NCBI RefSeq assembly: GCF_017874035.1
Contig: NZ_JAGGKV010000011.1
Span: 179,333-243,332, forward strand
DNA: 64,000 nucleotides
Reading direction: 5' to 3'
Source of the DNA: Paenibacillus aceris
GTDB taxonomy: Bacteria; Bacillota; Bacilli; Paenibacillales; NBRC-103111
Positions within the stretch are counted from its first letter, which is position 1; each line of letters opens with the position of its first letter. The position numbers were made by a program, and so were the translations under genes. Below, piece after piece: positions 35,514 through 44,797 of the stretch. The notes below the pieces were generated by a model, which worked only from the letters and a program-made list of their open reading frames with translations, was not told the origin of the DNA and made no database searches.

Positions 35514-38198
35514 TCAAATGGCATTAGTTACCTTACATTCGCTGGGAACACCATGTTCGATGAACGCTTGTGCTGCGGCGATTCGAGCTAAAGGAATTCG
35601 GTAAGGGGAACAGCTGACATAATCCAATCCGATCGTGTGACAAAAGAAAATTGACTCTTTATCTCCGCCATGTTCCCCGCAAATCCCCGTTTTAAGCGAT
35701 GGCTTAACAACACGGCCCACGTTCACGGCTAAGTCAATCAATTGTCCGACCCCTTCCGTGTCGAGCACCTGAAACGGATTATGTGGCAAAAGCTTTTGAT
35801 CGACATAATGGGTTAAAAATTTCCCTTCCGCATCGTCACGGCTGTATCCAAACGTCATTTGCGTTAAGTCATTGGTGCCAAAAGAGAAGAAATCTGCATG
35901 TGCCGCAACTTGGCGCGCAGTAAGAGCAGCGCGTGGTACTTCTATCATTGTCCCGACCTTATACGGACATTCTCGAAGCTTTTCTTTCCCCAGCACCTGC
36001 ATCGCAACAAGCTCAACAAGTTCTCTGAAAATTTTCAGTTCACTTGCATGACTAACAAGCGGAATCATGATTTCCGGATGTACGCTGATGCCATTCTCGA
36101 TACAACCAGATGCTGCACGGAAGATGGCCTCAATCTGCATCTCATAAATCTCCGGATAAACAATTCCCAATCTGCAGCCTCGTTGCCCTAGCATGGGGTT
36201 TGCCTCGTGCAGAGCTTGCACTTTCCGAAGAAGGTGAGCCACCTCATCTCTTTCCTCGTCAGAGCCCTCTTTATCATACATTAGCTGGGCTTGTCTTCTC
36301 TGCAGATCTTCAAGGTTTGGGAGAAACTCATGTAGTGGCGGATCGAGCAATCGAATCGTCACCGGGAGGCCGTCCATTTCATTGAAAATTTCTTCAAAAT
36401 CCGACTGCTGCATTGGAAGCAGCTGGGCAAGAGCCTTCAAACGCTCCTCCTTATCTTCCGCTAGAATCATTTGTTGAACGACTGGTAATCGCGCTGATGA
36501 GAAAAACATATGTTCCGTCCGGCATAGCCCGATCCCTTCTGCCCCTAATTGTCTCGCAATTCCTGCATCGTGCGGGTTATCCGCATTCGCAAACACTTTC
36601 AGTGTGCGAATCTCATCCGCCCACTTCAGCATAACGAGAAGTTCATTTGTCATCCTAGCTTCATGTAAAGGCATGTCACCGATAATGACGCGTCCGGTTG
36701 CGCCGTCCAGTGTAATCCAATCGCCTTCTTTCACGATCTTGTTTCCAACCATCATCTGTTTCTCATCAAGCACGATTCGGATGTCTTCGCAGCCGCAAAC
36801 GCATGGCTTGCCCATTCCCCTTGCCACAACAGCAGCATGGCTCGTCATCCCTCCACGGCTCGTGAGCACGCCTTCTGAAGCGATCACACCATGAATATCT
36901 TCCGGCGTCGTTTCCATTCTAGCAAGAATGACTGTTTTGCCCGCACGGCTCCATTCTACTGCCGTGTCGGCGCTAAACACCAGCTGTCCCACCGCTGCTC
37001 CCGGCGAAGCAGGAAGTCCTTTTGCCAAGACATCCTTTACTGCATCTTCATCAATACCTCTGTGCAGAAGCTGATCCAAATGGGACACTTCGATACGGCC
37101 AACGGCTTCCTGCTTGGATAATACACCTTCATGAACCAAATCGACGGCAATTTTTAATGCGGCTTGAGCATTTCGTTTCCCGTTTCTTGTTTGTAATAGG
37201 TAAAGCTTATTATTTTCAACCGTAAATTCGATGTCCTGCATATCTTTGTACTGCTTCTCAAGCTGCTTGGATGCCTGGAATAACTGCTCATAAATTAGAG
37301 GCATCTCGTTTTTCAACGCAGCAATGGCCAGCGGTGTTCTTATACCTGCTACGACATCTTCACCCTGAGCATTGATCAGGTATTCTCCAAAAAATGTATT
37401 CTCACCCGTAGAAGGATTTCTCGTAAAGACGACGCCGGTGCCGCAATTACCACCCATATTGCCAAAGACCATGCTCTGCACGTTGACGGCTGTCCCTTGC
37501 TCATCTGGAATCCGATTTATTTTACGGTAAATTTGAGCTCTTTGATTGTTCCAGGACTTGAATACGGCTTCAATGGCCATTCGTAACTGCTCGTACACGT
37601 GCTGAGGAAAAGACTGGCCGGTTTTAGCTAGAATGCACTTTTTATAATCTTCAATCAGATCCTTCCACCCCGCAGCAGTAACATCATGATCTTGGAGGGC
37701 GCCCTCTTTCTCTTTCAAACAGTGGAGCAGCTGCTCAAAATGGTAGGATTCAATGCCGAGCACCACGTTCCCAAACATCTGCATCAAGCGGCGGTAGCAG
37801 TCGTAAGCGAACTTTTCATTTCTTGTAAGCGCTGCCAATCCAAGGACAGTTATATCGTTAAGTCCGAGATTCAAAATGGTATCCATCATCCCTGGCATTG
37901 AGCTTACCGAACCAGAACGTATCGAAACAAGAAGCGGATTGTTTGCATCACCGAATATTTGCCCTTTCTGACTCTCTAACTGCTTGAGAGCTGTTGCGAT
38001 TTGTTCAAACAATTCCTCCGAGATTCGATTGCCTACCTTAAAAAAAGCTAAGCAAGCTTCAGTCGTAATTGTGAATCCCGGCGGTACGGGAAGACCGGCA
38101 CGTGTCATCTCAGCAAGATTGGCTCCCTTTCCTCCCAGCAAAGCTTTCATTGAGGCATTTCCCTCTTGAAAAGGTACCACTTGTTTTTGTGTCATCAT
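35514..38198 (-). CDS. ppdK: Pyruvate, phosphate dikinase
   Basis: An 894-residue enzyme interconverting pyruvate + ATP + Pi and PEP + AMP + PPi. It has the N-terminal ATP-grasp domain (FQEGNASMKALLGGKGANLAEM, FTRNPSTGENTFFGE), the central phosphohistidine domain (LTSRGGMTSHAAVVARGMGK) and the C-terminal PEP/pyruvate barrel (GLCRTEHMFF, SFGTNDLTQMTFGYSRDD, TGICGEHGGD). AAGGAGG precedes the ATG. It lies downstream of hpaB2 and upstream of its own regulator. With pyruvate as the product of kynurenine and anthranilate breakdown, it fits PEP recovery for gluconeogenesis. Confidence 0.96.
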   Translation of the reverse strand: MMTQKQVVPFQEGNASMKALLGGKGANLAEMTRAGLPVPPGFTITTEACLAFFKVGNRISEELFEQIATALKQLESQKGQIFGDANNPLLVSIRSGSVSSMPGMMDTILNLGLNDITVLGLAALTRNEKFAYDCYRRLMQMFGNVVLGIESYHFEQLLHCLKEKEGALQDHDVTAAGWKDLIEDYKKCILAKTGQSFPQHVYEQLRMAIEAVFKSWNNQRAQIYRKINRIPDEQGTAVNVQSMVFGNMGGNCGTGVVFTRNPSTGENTFFGEYLINAQGEDVVAGIRTPLAIAALKNEMPLIYEQLFQASKQLEKQYKDMQDIEFTVENNKLYLLQTRNGKRNAQAALKIAVDLVHEGVLSKQEAVGRIEVSHLDQLLHRGIDEDAVKDVLAKGLPASPGAAVGQLVFSADTAVEWSRAGKTVILARMETTPEDIHGVIASEGVLTSRGGMTSHAAVVARGMGKPCVCGCEDIRIVLDEKQMMVGNKIVKEGDWITLDGATGRVIIGDMPLHEARMTNELLVMLKWADEIRTLKVFANADNPHDAGIARQLGAEGIGLCRTEHMFFSSARLPVVQQMILAEDKEERLKALAQLLPMQQSDFEEIFNEMDGLPVTIRLLDPPLHEFLPNLEDLQRRQAQLMYDKEGSDEERDEVAHLLRKVQALHEANPMLGQRGCRLGIVYPEIYEMQIEAIFRAASGCIENGISVHPEIMIPLVSHASELKIFRELVELVAMQVLGKEKLRECPYKVGTMIEVPRAALTARQVAAHADFFSFGTNDLTQMTFGYSRDDAEGKFLTHYVDQKLLPHNPFQVLDTEGVGQLIDLAVNVGRVVKPSLKTGICGEHGGDKESIFFCHTIGLDYVSCSPYRIPLARIAAAQAFIEHGVPSECKVTNAI

Positions 38199-38242
38199 TT
38201 GTTTGCCTCCTTATTTTTATCCATACAACAAAACACATAAAC

Positions 38243-39745
38243 TTAAAAAATCAATTGCTTATTGTTGATGAGTTTCTTCGGCGCTTGGGGTATAGCAGGC
38301 ATATCCAATGCATCATCTACCAACGCGAAGGAATGAGTCTTTTTATAATTACTGTAAAAAATCGCTTTTTTACGTATCGGATCACCTGTGTAGTAGCGCT
38401 CGTATTGAAGCAACCGTTGTCCGAACGCCTCGCCGCACAGATCCCACGCAAGCTTGAAGAGGTGGATACGATCTGGACCAGAAACTCCTTCTCGACCGCC
38501 ATAATAACGCTCCATATCTCCCGCTAAATCAAGATGAGTCAAATCAGCTTCCGTCGGAGACATCAGTAATCCACCTGCGCCGATAATTTGCATCACCTCA
38601 ATCGCGCGCGGATAGAACGTCGGCAGCAATCCGCGAATCGTTTCAATCGGATCATATCCAGGTACCAAATCACCGGAAGGCAACGTTTCATACTCAAGTT
38701 CCGCAACCTTCAGCAGCGCTCTAAGCGATTCTACCGATTGGATCAATTCACCCAAATCGTTTTGCACGTTCAAGTAAACATCTACACCGATGGCGTCAGC
38801 CAATCGACAAGCTACTTCTGTAGCGAACTGAAGCTTTATCAAACCTCTTACGCCAGTTTGGTGCGAGGGCTGCTGTCCCAAACCTGCTTTTGGATACAGC
38901 AGGTTCGCCGCTTCCACGTTGTTATACAGGAATATGCGATTCCAAGGCACCAATACATCGTTAAATACAAGTAAGGCATCCATCTCTTCAAAGCGTGATG
39001 CCAACGGATGATCGGCAACCGGACGGGTTCCATCTTGCATAGCCTCACGGCAAAGAATGCGAATGCCCGGCGTGTCGATAGGAAGAGCAAATGCAAGTGC
39101 ATAACGCTCATCGCCTGGTTTAAACCCTGGGAAAGAGTACACAATAACTTCATCCGTGATCGGCGATAGTGTTGCCAGCATTTTAGCTCCACGAACGATT
39201 AAACCTTCCGGTGTTTCTTCTACAGCACCCAAATGAGTGAACGTATCCTGCTGCTCGTGTGACGATTTGCTGCGATCATTTTGAGGATTTATAATCGCAT
39301 GTGTCAAGAATAAGTCATTATCCCGAACATGACGGTAATAAGTCTTGGCGTTTTCCGCCCATTCCGGATTGTATTTTGCCAAAAAATCCGAATTGCTATA
39401 TAGCGAAGTGACGACAACATTAAGGAAATCCGGCGTTCTTCCCATCAATCCGAATGTTGCTTTGGCAAAGGCTTCAAACGTCGCTCTGCGTGCCTTCAAA
39501 TCCTCAGGTTTTCTAGGAACCAGGAAAGCGTTGTTCACCCGTTCTCCAGTTTCTTCACAGATGTGCGTTATTTTATCTTGATATTCCGGATCATGCTGCA
39601 TATCATATAACTTCGCAATTTCGTGAATCGGTTGTCTGAATACAGCTTCATCGTACAAATTGGTCACTTTTCTTCCCGAAAGCCATACCTCCGGCTGGCG
39701 AGATTTGAGCGCCTCAATATACTGAGCGCCAGTACGAATTCCCAT
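38243..39745 (-). CDS. HpaB-type FADH2-dependent oxygenase, second copy
   Basis: A 500-residue close paralogue of the oxygenase at 27658-29151; by eye about nine of ten residues agree, including GAKMLATLSPITDEV and FLTHAIINPQNDRSK. The last ~20 residues differ completely (ending KKLINNKQLIF). No reductase or FAD synthetase gene follows it; instead PPDK and its regulator do. It must borrow reduced flavin from the other operon. Its promoter has the same Crp-type box at -41.5. AAGGGGG precedes the ATG. Confidence 0.85.
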   Translation of the reverse strand: MGIRTGAQYIEALKSRQPEVWLSGRKVTNLYDEAVFRQPIHEIAKLYDMQHDPEYQDKITHICEETGERVNNAFLVPRKPEDLKARRATFEAFAKATFGLMGRTPDFLNVVVTSLYSNSDFLAKYNPEWAENAKTYYRHVRDNDLFLTHAIINPQNDRSKSSHEQQDTFTHLGAVEETPEGLIVRGAKMLATLSPITDEVIVYSFPGFKPGDERYALAFALPIDTPGIRILCREAMQDGTRPVADHPLASRFEEMDALLVFNDVLVPWNRIFLYNNVEAANLLYPKAGLGQQPSHQTGVRGLIKLQFATEVACRLADAIGVDVYLNVQNDLGELIQSVESLRALLKVAELEYETLPSGDLVPGYDPIETIRGLLPTFYPRAIEVMQIIGAGGLLMSPTEADLTHLDLAGDMERYYGGREGVSGPDRIHLFKLAWDLCGEAFGQRLLQYERYYTGDPIRKKAIFYSNYKKTHSFALVDDALDMPAIPQAPKKLINNKQLIF

Positions 39746-39811
39746 TGTAATTCCCCCTTAAATGTATCTTCTTTACATTTCTTGTAAGGTGATTCAAGAG
39801 CCTATGTTTAG

Positions 39812-39854
39812 AGTATAAGAGTAACAAGATAATTGGACTGTAAGGCAATTAACA
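39812..39854 (-). promoter_or_regulatory. Promoter of the hpaB2-PPDK operon with a Crp-type box
   Basis: The minus-strand -10 is TATACT (39812-39817). The box TGTAAGGCAATTAACA (39839-39854) starts 21 bases upstream, so its centre is at -41.5. The sequence around and beyond the box resembles that upstream of hpaB1. Confidence 0.72.
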
Positions 39855-39910
39855 TTTTCTGCGTTTATTGAAACCGGATTCATTTGGTGTAAAAAAAGAC
39901 CGCCGATTCC

Positions 39911-39956
39911 AAACAAATGCAGCCTGCCTCTTCATAGAGGGCAGGCTGCATTTGTT
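39911..39956. terminator. Strong bidirectional hairpin upstream of hpaB2
   Basis: A perfect 18-base stem, AAACAAATGCAGCCTGCC against its complement, with a 10-base loop and T runs on the plus strand. Its sequence resembles the terminator after the crp pair at 30724-30760. Confidence 0.8.
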
Positions 39957-40008
39957 TTTCATATAGATTAGTTTATAGATCTGTGCGGAGCCCTCAGTCC
40001 CCGATTTG

Positions 40009-40474
40009 GGTTGTGGTGCAAAGCTCTGATACATGATAACATGATTGAAATGAATTCATGGGATGGAGCAATTACGTTGAAAACGGAACTAGATTTGTTT
40101 AAATGGAAGCAGTATGAATCAGAAGTAATCTTGCTAACAGTAAGATGGTATTTGAAATATAGCCTAAGTTATCGTGATCTAGTAGAGATGATGGAAGAAC
40201 GAGGTCTACATATTGCTCATACAACCATCATGCGATGGGTTCATGAGTTTGGACCGGAGTTAGACAAGCGAATTCGTTCCTATTTGAAGTCAACAAATGA
40301 TTCCTAATTGCCGGGATAGAAGTCATGCATATGATAAAGAAAGGGCAGGTCGAATGCAATCATTCGTCTGTCCTTTCTATAGTAGAATCAATCAATAAAA
40401 TGTTTGGTTTGATAGCATAGTCAAACAACAATATGACGACTATCTTTGATCTGTTTAATCGTTGCACCAAAACC
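40009..40474 (+). mobile_element. IS6-family element remnant 1 (internally deleted)
   Basis: A 466-base remnant. Its ends are GGTTGTGGTGCAAAG at the left and the complement of GGTTTTGGTGCAAC at the right, the usual IS6-family inverted repeats. Inside, the transposase N-terminus (40011-40307) ends at TNDS just before the DDE domain, then sequence from the very end of the element follows (compare 42840-42900). The catalytic domain is deleted. No 8-base target duplication is seen. Confidence 0.85.
40011..40307 (+). pseudogene. IS6-family transposase, N-terminal fragment
   Basis: About 99 residues with the HTH region of IS6 transposases (YSLSYRDLVEMMEERGL, HTTIMRWVHEFGPELDKRI). It stops immediately before the first catalytic Asp (WRTDETY in the sister copy). 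It cannot catalyse transposition. Confidence 0.85.
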
Positions 40475-40503
40475 CCCTGATCCATCACTGCATCAATGCT
40501 GTA

Positions 40504-42006
40504 TCAAGAACTAAAGGTAAACCAGTCTATATTACCAAAACCATCTCCGCTGTCTTTGGCAACGATATACAATTTATGTGAACCTGAAGCCCCCGATACG
40601 CTGCTAGTTTGTGTTGCATACGTATCCCAACCCCCAGTAGAGTTTATTGTGAATGTCCCTATAAGGGTGCCTGTTGGACTATCCAACCGGAGTTCAAACT
40701 GCTTGCCTATAGTGGCAAATACAGGGTCCATTCCTACGCTTGCGATGAACTTGGTTTTGCCTGTTCCAAAGTCAACATTGTCATAACTCAGCCAGCTTCC
40801 GGTATTCATGTTGCCTACCACAGTTCCCGTTCCAGCACGATGTGTCAATATTCCCTTTGAACCGCTAAAACTCTCAGCTTGCATCATTGGGGATGGCGCA
40901 GGATTTGTTGGGATTGTTTCGACTTTCATGCTTGAAGTTTGATGATTTAAGTTACCCAAACCATAAACATCACCTGTCACAACTGTCGATACTCCGCTAT
41001 AATTTGAATCTGCAAATAAAGTTACTTGATAGCCTGGTGCAATACGAATGGAAGAAATGGTATCATTGCCAATGCCTTTCACGAGCTGTTCGTAATTATA
41101 ATTGCCGGAGCCGAGTATTTCCGATGCCCCGCCAAACGCAGTGCCACTGTAAATCGTCACCGGCAGATCTACACCGTTTGAACGAAAGAACATATCTATG
41201 AATCCGGCGGTCTCTCGCTCCGCTTGACTCAACTGGTTTAGGATCGGCGTTTTTACGGCGTTCTTCCACATGTCGGAATAATAATTGCTGACAGCTGCTT
41301 GCCAGAACCAACTCGTGATGGAATCATTCCATACTTGTGGCATAACGGATTTCGCTTGCACTGCAGCTTGATGAACCCATAGTTCAGGATCGGTTGAAGA
41401 TACCCAATTAAATAGTCCAGAATCGGGAACCGGCGCTTGATTTTGAATAGATTCGGAATAGGATTCTAATTTCGAATGATAGCCAGGCGCGTTATGATCG
41501 AGATTTGAAATATTTGAAGCATGCAGCGGCATTGTAGCATCAGTGAAATAGTGCAAGGATACGCCTAAGTAATAGAATGCATTAGAAAAATCGCCATGTT
41601 TGTAGTAGTCCGACGCTATATTAAAATACTTCGACCCGGATTGCCGTGCGGTTGGATACGATAATCCCGCATAATTGGTTTGCGTATCCGGATCATAAAA
41701 GTGGGACATAAATGTGCCAGAGTCATAAAAAGGATTCAGGTGATCGGCATCGTACAAGCCTTGCTCCCAACGATCACGAAACTGCTCAAGCAGCGTGGAG
41801 GGTTTATTAATTACCGAATCCGTATTGCTGGAAATAAGTTTGACGCCGCCGTTTACAATAAAAAGATGAGTACTGTAGTCTTGATTAAACGCATCGTCGC
41901 ACGACCATGCGAAGACATTTTGATAACCACCGAATAATGAAGTGATGGCAATTGCACTTGTGGCAACTAAGGATAGCAGTTTTTTGGTTCGAATACGTTT
42001 TTTCAT
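40504..42006 (-). CDS. Secreted zinc-dependent phospholipase C with crystallin-like and CBM6-like domains
   Basis: A 500-residue exported protein. After a signal peptide ending near NVFA, the mature chain starts with Trp (WSCDDAF), the first zinc ligand in Bacillus cereus PLC. Other ligands are readable: His in STHLFIVN, Asp in PFYDSGTFMSHFYDPD with His, His and Asp in SLHYFTDATMPLH, and His/Glu in YHSKLESY. The catalytic part covers about residues 35-275. A beta/gamma-crystallin-like domain (YSGTAFGGASEILG, LFADSNYSGVSTVV) and a C-terminal CBM6-like domain (MQAESFSG to the end) follow. Classical PLC has neither addition. The start at 42006 fits AAGG spacing better than the ATG three bases upstream. 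It lies between two IS6 remnants. Confidence 0.87.
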   Translation of the reverse strand: MKKRIRTKKLLSLVATSAIAITSLFGGYQNVFAWSCDDAFNQDYSTHLFIVNGGVKLISSNTDSVINKPSTLLEQFRDRWEQGLYDADHLNPFYDSGTFMSHFYDPDTQTNYAGLSYPTARQSGSKYFNIASDYYKHGDFSNAFYYLGVSLHYFTDATMPLHASNISNLDHNAPGYHSKLESYSESIQNQAPVPDSGLFNWVSSTDPELWVHQAAVQAKSVMPQVWNDSITSWFWQAAVSNYYSDMWKNAVKTPILNQLSQAERETAGFIDMFFRSNGVDLPVTIYSGTAFGGASEILGSGNYNYEQLVKGIGNDTISSIRIAPGYQVTLFADSNYSGVSTVVTGDVYGLGNLNHQTSSMKVETIPTNPAPSPMMQAESFSGSKGILTHRAGTGTVVGNMNTGSWLSYDNVDFGTGKTKFIASVGMDPVFATIGKQFELRLDSPTGTLIGTFTINSTGGWDTYATQTSSVSGASGSHKLYIVAKDSGDGFGNIDWFTFSS

Positions 42007-42179
42007 CATACACCTTCTTTGTTGTTTGTTATCAACGCTCAAGCAGTTGATTCTGATCCATGAGCGTCTATTATTTTCATAACTAATTATGATGGTATTA
42101 ACGTAAAAAAGAATGATATATTCTATCGAATCATGTTATTTTTTTGTTAATTCATGTTATTACTCTCCTAATAGGAAAA

Positions 42180-42196
42180 CCCGCGATTTACGCGGG
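42180..42196. terminator. Short GC hairpin left of IS6 remnant 2
   Basis: CCCGCG and CGCGGG form a 6-base stem with a 5-base loop. On the minus strand TTTTCC follows. It may end transcripts entering from the right. Confidence 0.45.
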
Positions 42197-42202
42197 TCTG
42201 AT

Positions 42203-42990
42203 GGTTGTGGTACAAAGCTCTAATTCATGATAACTTAATTGATAATGAAGTCATGGGATGGAGCAACTTACTTTGGAAACCAAATTGGACTTATTTAAAT
42301 GGAAGCAATAGTTTAAGCTATCGAGACATCGTAGAAATGATGAGCGAGCGAGGATTAATGATTTCCCATACGACGTTCATGAGATGGGTCCATGAATTTG
42401 GACCCGAAATCGACAAACGAATCCGCCACTTTTTGAAACCTACAAACGACTCGTGGAGGACTGACGAAACCTACGTCAAAATAAAGGGTCAGCGGAAGTA
42501 CTTATATAGAGCCGTTGATTCAACGGGGAAAACGATTGATTTCATGTTATCTGCTGAAAATCGTGATATGCCGGCTGCTAAGCGTTTCTTTACAAATGCT
42601 TTGTCCTCTTCACATAATCAATTACCTCGTGTGATCACTTTGGATAAAAACCCGGCATATCCACCAGCCATACAAGAATTAATAAATGAAAAAGCCTTAC
42701 CAAAAGAAACCTTGATTAGACAGACAAAATATCTAAACAACATTGTGGAGCAAGATCATCGATTCATAAAAAAATCACAAAACCGATGCTTGGTTTCAAA
42801 TCATTTCTAACTGCTGAAAAGACGTTAAAGGGAATTGAGGCCATGCATATGATTAGGAAAGGACAGGCCGAAAATAATTCGTCTGTCCTCTCTACTGTTG
42901 AATGGCTCAAAAAAATATTTGGTATTGTGGCATAGTTAATTACAATTTAATGGGTAATTGCTATCTCTTTTAATTCTTGCACCACTACCA
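42203..42990 (+). mobile_element. IS6-family element remnant 2
   Basis: It is bounded by GGTTGTGGTACAAAG on the left and the complement of TGGTAGTGGTGCAA on the right, so nearly the full element. The transposase inside is damaged by an early deletion of about 25 codons and a late frameshift. It points the same way as remnants 1 and 3. Confidence 0.82.
42205..42900 (+). pseudogene. IS6-family transposase with deletion and frameshift
   Basis: The DDE residues are present: Asp in WRTDETYVKIKG, Asp in VITLDKNPAYPPA and Glu in NNIVEQDHRFIKK. However, about 25 residues before YRDIVEMM are missing compared with remnant 1. The frame is lost in an A run at about 42768-42775, after which the expected PMLGFKSF-type tail continues in another frame (FLTAEKTLKGIEAMHMIRKG). 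Probably inactive. Confidence 0.85.
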
Positions 42991-43018
42991 AAAATATTAC
43001 TTGTATTCGGTAATACCT

Positions 43019-44797
43019 TTATATTTCCCTAGTTTCTTCCCTTAGCCATCCGCTCTCTTCTTCATTTAAATAAGGAGCTAGCTTCGCATATACCTCTTGA
43101 TGATAATTGTTTAGCCATTGCTTTTCACTCTCTGTTAACATATCTTTATTGATACCGGCTAAATCAATTGGGCAATACGTAATTGTTTCAAACTTCATAA
43201 ATTGACCAAACTCTGTTTTCTCGTCTTCAACTACTAACATCATATTTTCAATTCTAATTCCATATTTACCTTCAAGGTATATTCCCGGTTCATTCGTAAT
43301 AATCATGCCTTTTTCTAATGTAACATTATTATTATTATTCCTTATGCTTTGTGGTCCTTCATGAACATTCAAGAAAAAACCTACCCCATGTCCTGTCCCG
43401 CATTTATAGTCTAAACCATACTGCCAAATTGGTTGCCTTGCTAAAACATCTAAGTTAGAGCCTGTTGCTCCGTATAAATATTTTACTGAGCTTAATGCAA
43501 TAAATCCTTTTAAGACCAAAGTAAAATCTCTTTTTTGTTCATCGGTAAGTTTTCCTAAAGCAATCGTTCGTGTAATATCGGTTGTTCCATCATAATACTG
43601 TCCACCTGAATCAATTAAAAAAAGACCTTCATTCTTAAGCATATATTGCGTTTCTTTATTGGCTTTATAATGCATCATCGCAGCATGTTCTTTATAACCT
43701 GCTATCGTATCAAAGCTAGGTCCAACAAATCCTTCCTGTCCCCTTCTGAAATCTTCTAATCTTTCTTCTGCAGTAATCTCTGTAATTTCTTCTTTATCTA
43801 CAAAGTTTTTAAGCCATTTTATAAATTTCACCATGGCTAAGCCATCTTTTATTTCACACCATTTCAAATTTTTTATTTCGACTTCATTTTTAATAGCTTT
43901 TAAATTAGTCGTGATGTCAGGACTTTCAATTTTCTTTGTATCACTGTTTATGGCATTATATAAACTGATATTTGTTTTATTCGAATCTAACATAATTGCA
44001 TCTCCGCTTGGAAGATTTTCCAAGAATGTGTGTATTTCATGGTTCGCTTTGAACTCGATTCCTTCAGCCTCCAGTTCTAATTTAACCAAAGAGGGAACCT
44101 TGCAAGAATCAATGAATAAATAACATTTATGTTCTGCTACGATTACATTTGCTATTACAACTGGATTGTTAGTCACATCGGCTCCTCTTATATTCAAAAG
44201 CCATGCAATGTCATCAAGGGAAGTTAAAATATAATAATTGGCTCCTATATTTTTCATTTCTTCTCTTACTTCATTTAATTTTTCCACTCGTGATTTGCCT
44301 GCATATTTTACGTCATGAGTAAAAAATGGGCCTTTAGGAATCTCCGGTCTATCTTCCCACAGATCACCAATTAAATCTTGATTCATTTTTAATTCGATTT
44401 TCTTTGCTTTTAGATCTTTTTCCATATTTTTAACCATATTCATTGAAAAAACATTTCCATCAAAGCCCACAATGCTTTCTTCTTTAAGAACATCTGCTAG
44501 CCATTTGGTGTAAAATGGAACCCCGGGATCCATCATTCTAAATAATCTGATTTCTGATCCCTCAAGCTGCTTTTCTGCTTGAATATAGTATCTACCATCT
44601 GTCCATAACCCAGCATCCTCTAATGTAATAACTACAGTACCTGCAGACCCTGTAAATCCTGTTATCCATTGTCTACATTTCCAATGTTCTGCTACATATT
44701 CACTCTGATGTGCATCAAAACTGGGAATTATATAAGCATCCATTTGATTTTCTTTCATTAGCTGTCTTAACTTTTCTACCCTATCCCTGATATTCAT
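43019..44797 (-). CDS. M24 aminopeptidase P (Xaa-Pro aminopeptidase), three-domain type
   Basis: A 592-residue cytosolic metalloprotease. Two creatinase-like N-terminal domains (from DAYIIPSFDAHQSEYVAEHW) precede the pita-bread domain. The metal ligands are in DSGGQYYDGTTDITRT (two Asp), the His in CGTGHGVGFFLNVHEGP, and two Glu in TNEPGIYLEGKYGIRIENM. It removes N-terminal residues before proline. GGAGG precedes the ATG at 44797, inside the last codons of eutH, so the two are coupled. The gene is AT-rich in third positions compared with the rest of the window. Confidence 0.92.
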   Translation of the reverse strand: MNIRDRVEKLRQLMKENQMDAYIIPSFDAHQSEYVAEHWKCRQWITGFTGSAGTVVITLEDAGLWTDGRYYIQAEKQLEGSEIRLFRMMDPGVPFYTKWLADVLKEESIVGFDGNVFSMNMVKNMEKDLKAKKIELKMNQDLIGDLWEDRPEIPKGPFFTHDVKYAGKSRVEKLNEVREEMKNIGANYYILTSLDDIAWLLNIRGADVTNNPVVIANVIVAEHKCYLFIDSCKVPSLVKLELEAEGIEFKANHEIHTFLENLPSGDAIMLDSNKTNISLYNAINSDTKKIESPDITTNLKAIKNEVEIKNLKWCEIKDGLAMVKFIKWLKNFVDKEEITEITAEERLEDFRRGQEGFVGPSFDTIAGYKEHAAMMHYKANKETQYMLKNEGLFLIDSGGQYYDGTTDITRTIALGKLTDEQKRDFTLVLKGFIALSSVKYLYGATGSNLDVLARQPIWQYGLDYKCGTGHGVGFFLNVHEGPQSIRNNNNNVTLEKGMIITNEPGIYLEGKYGIRIENMMLVVEDEKTEFGQFMKFETITYCPIDLAGINKDMLTESEKQWLNNYHQEVYAKLAPYLNEEESGWLREETREI

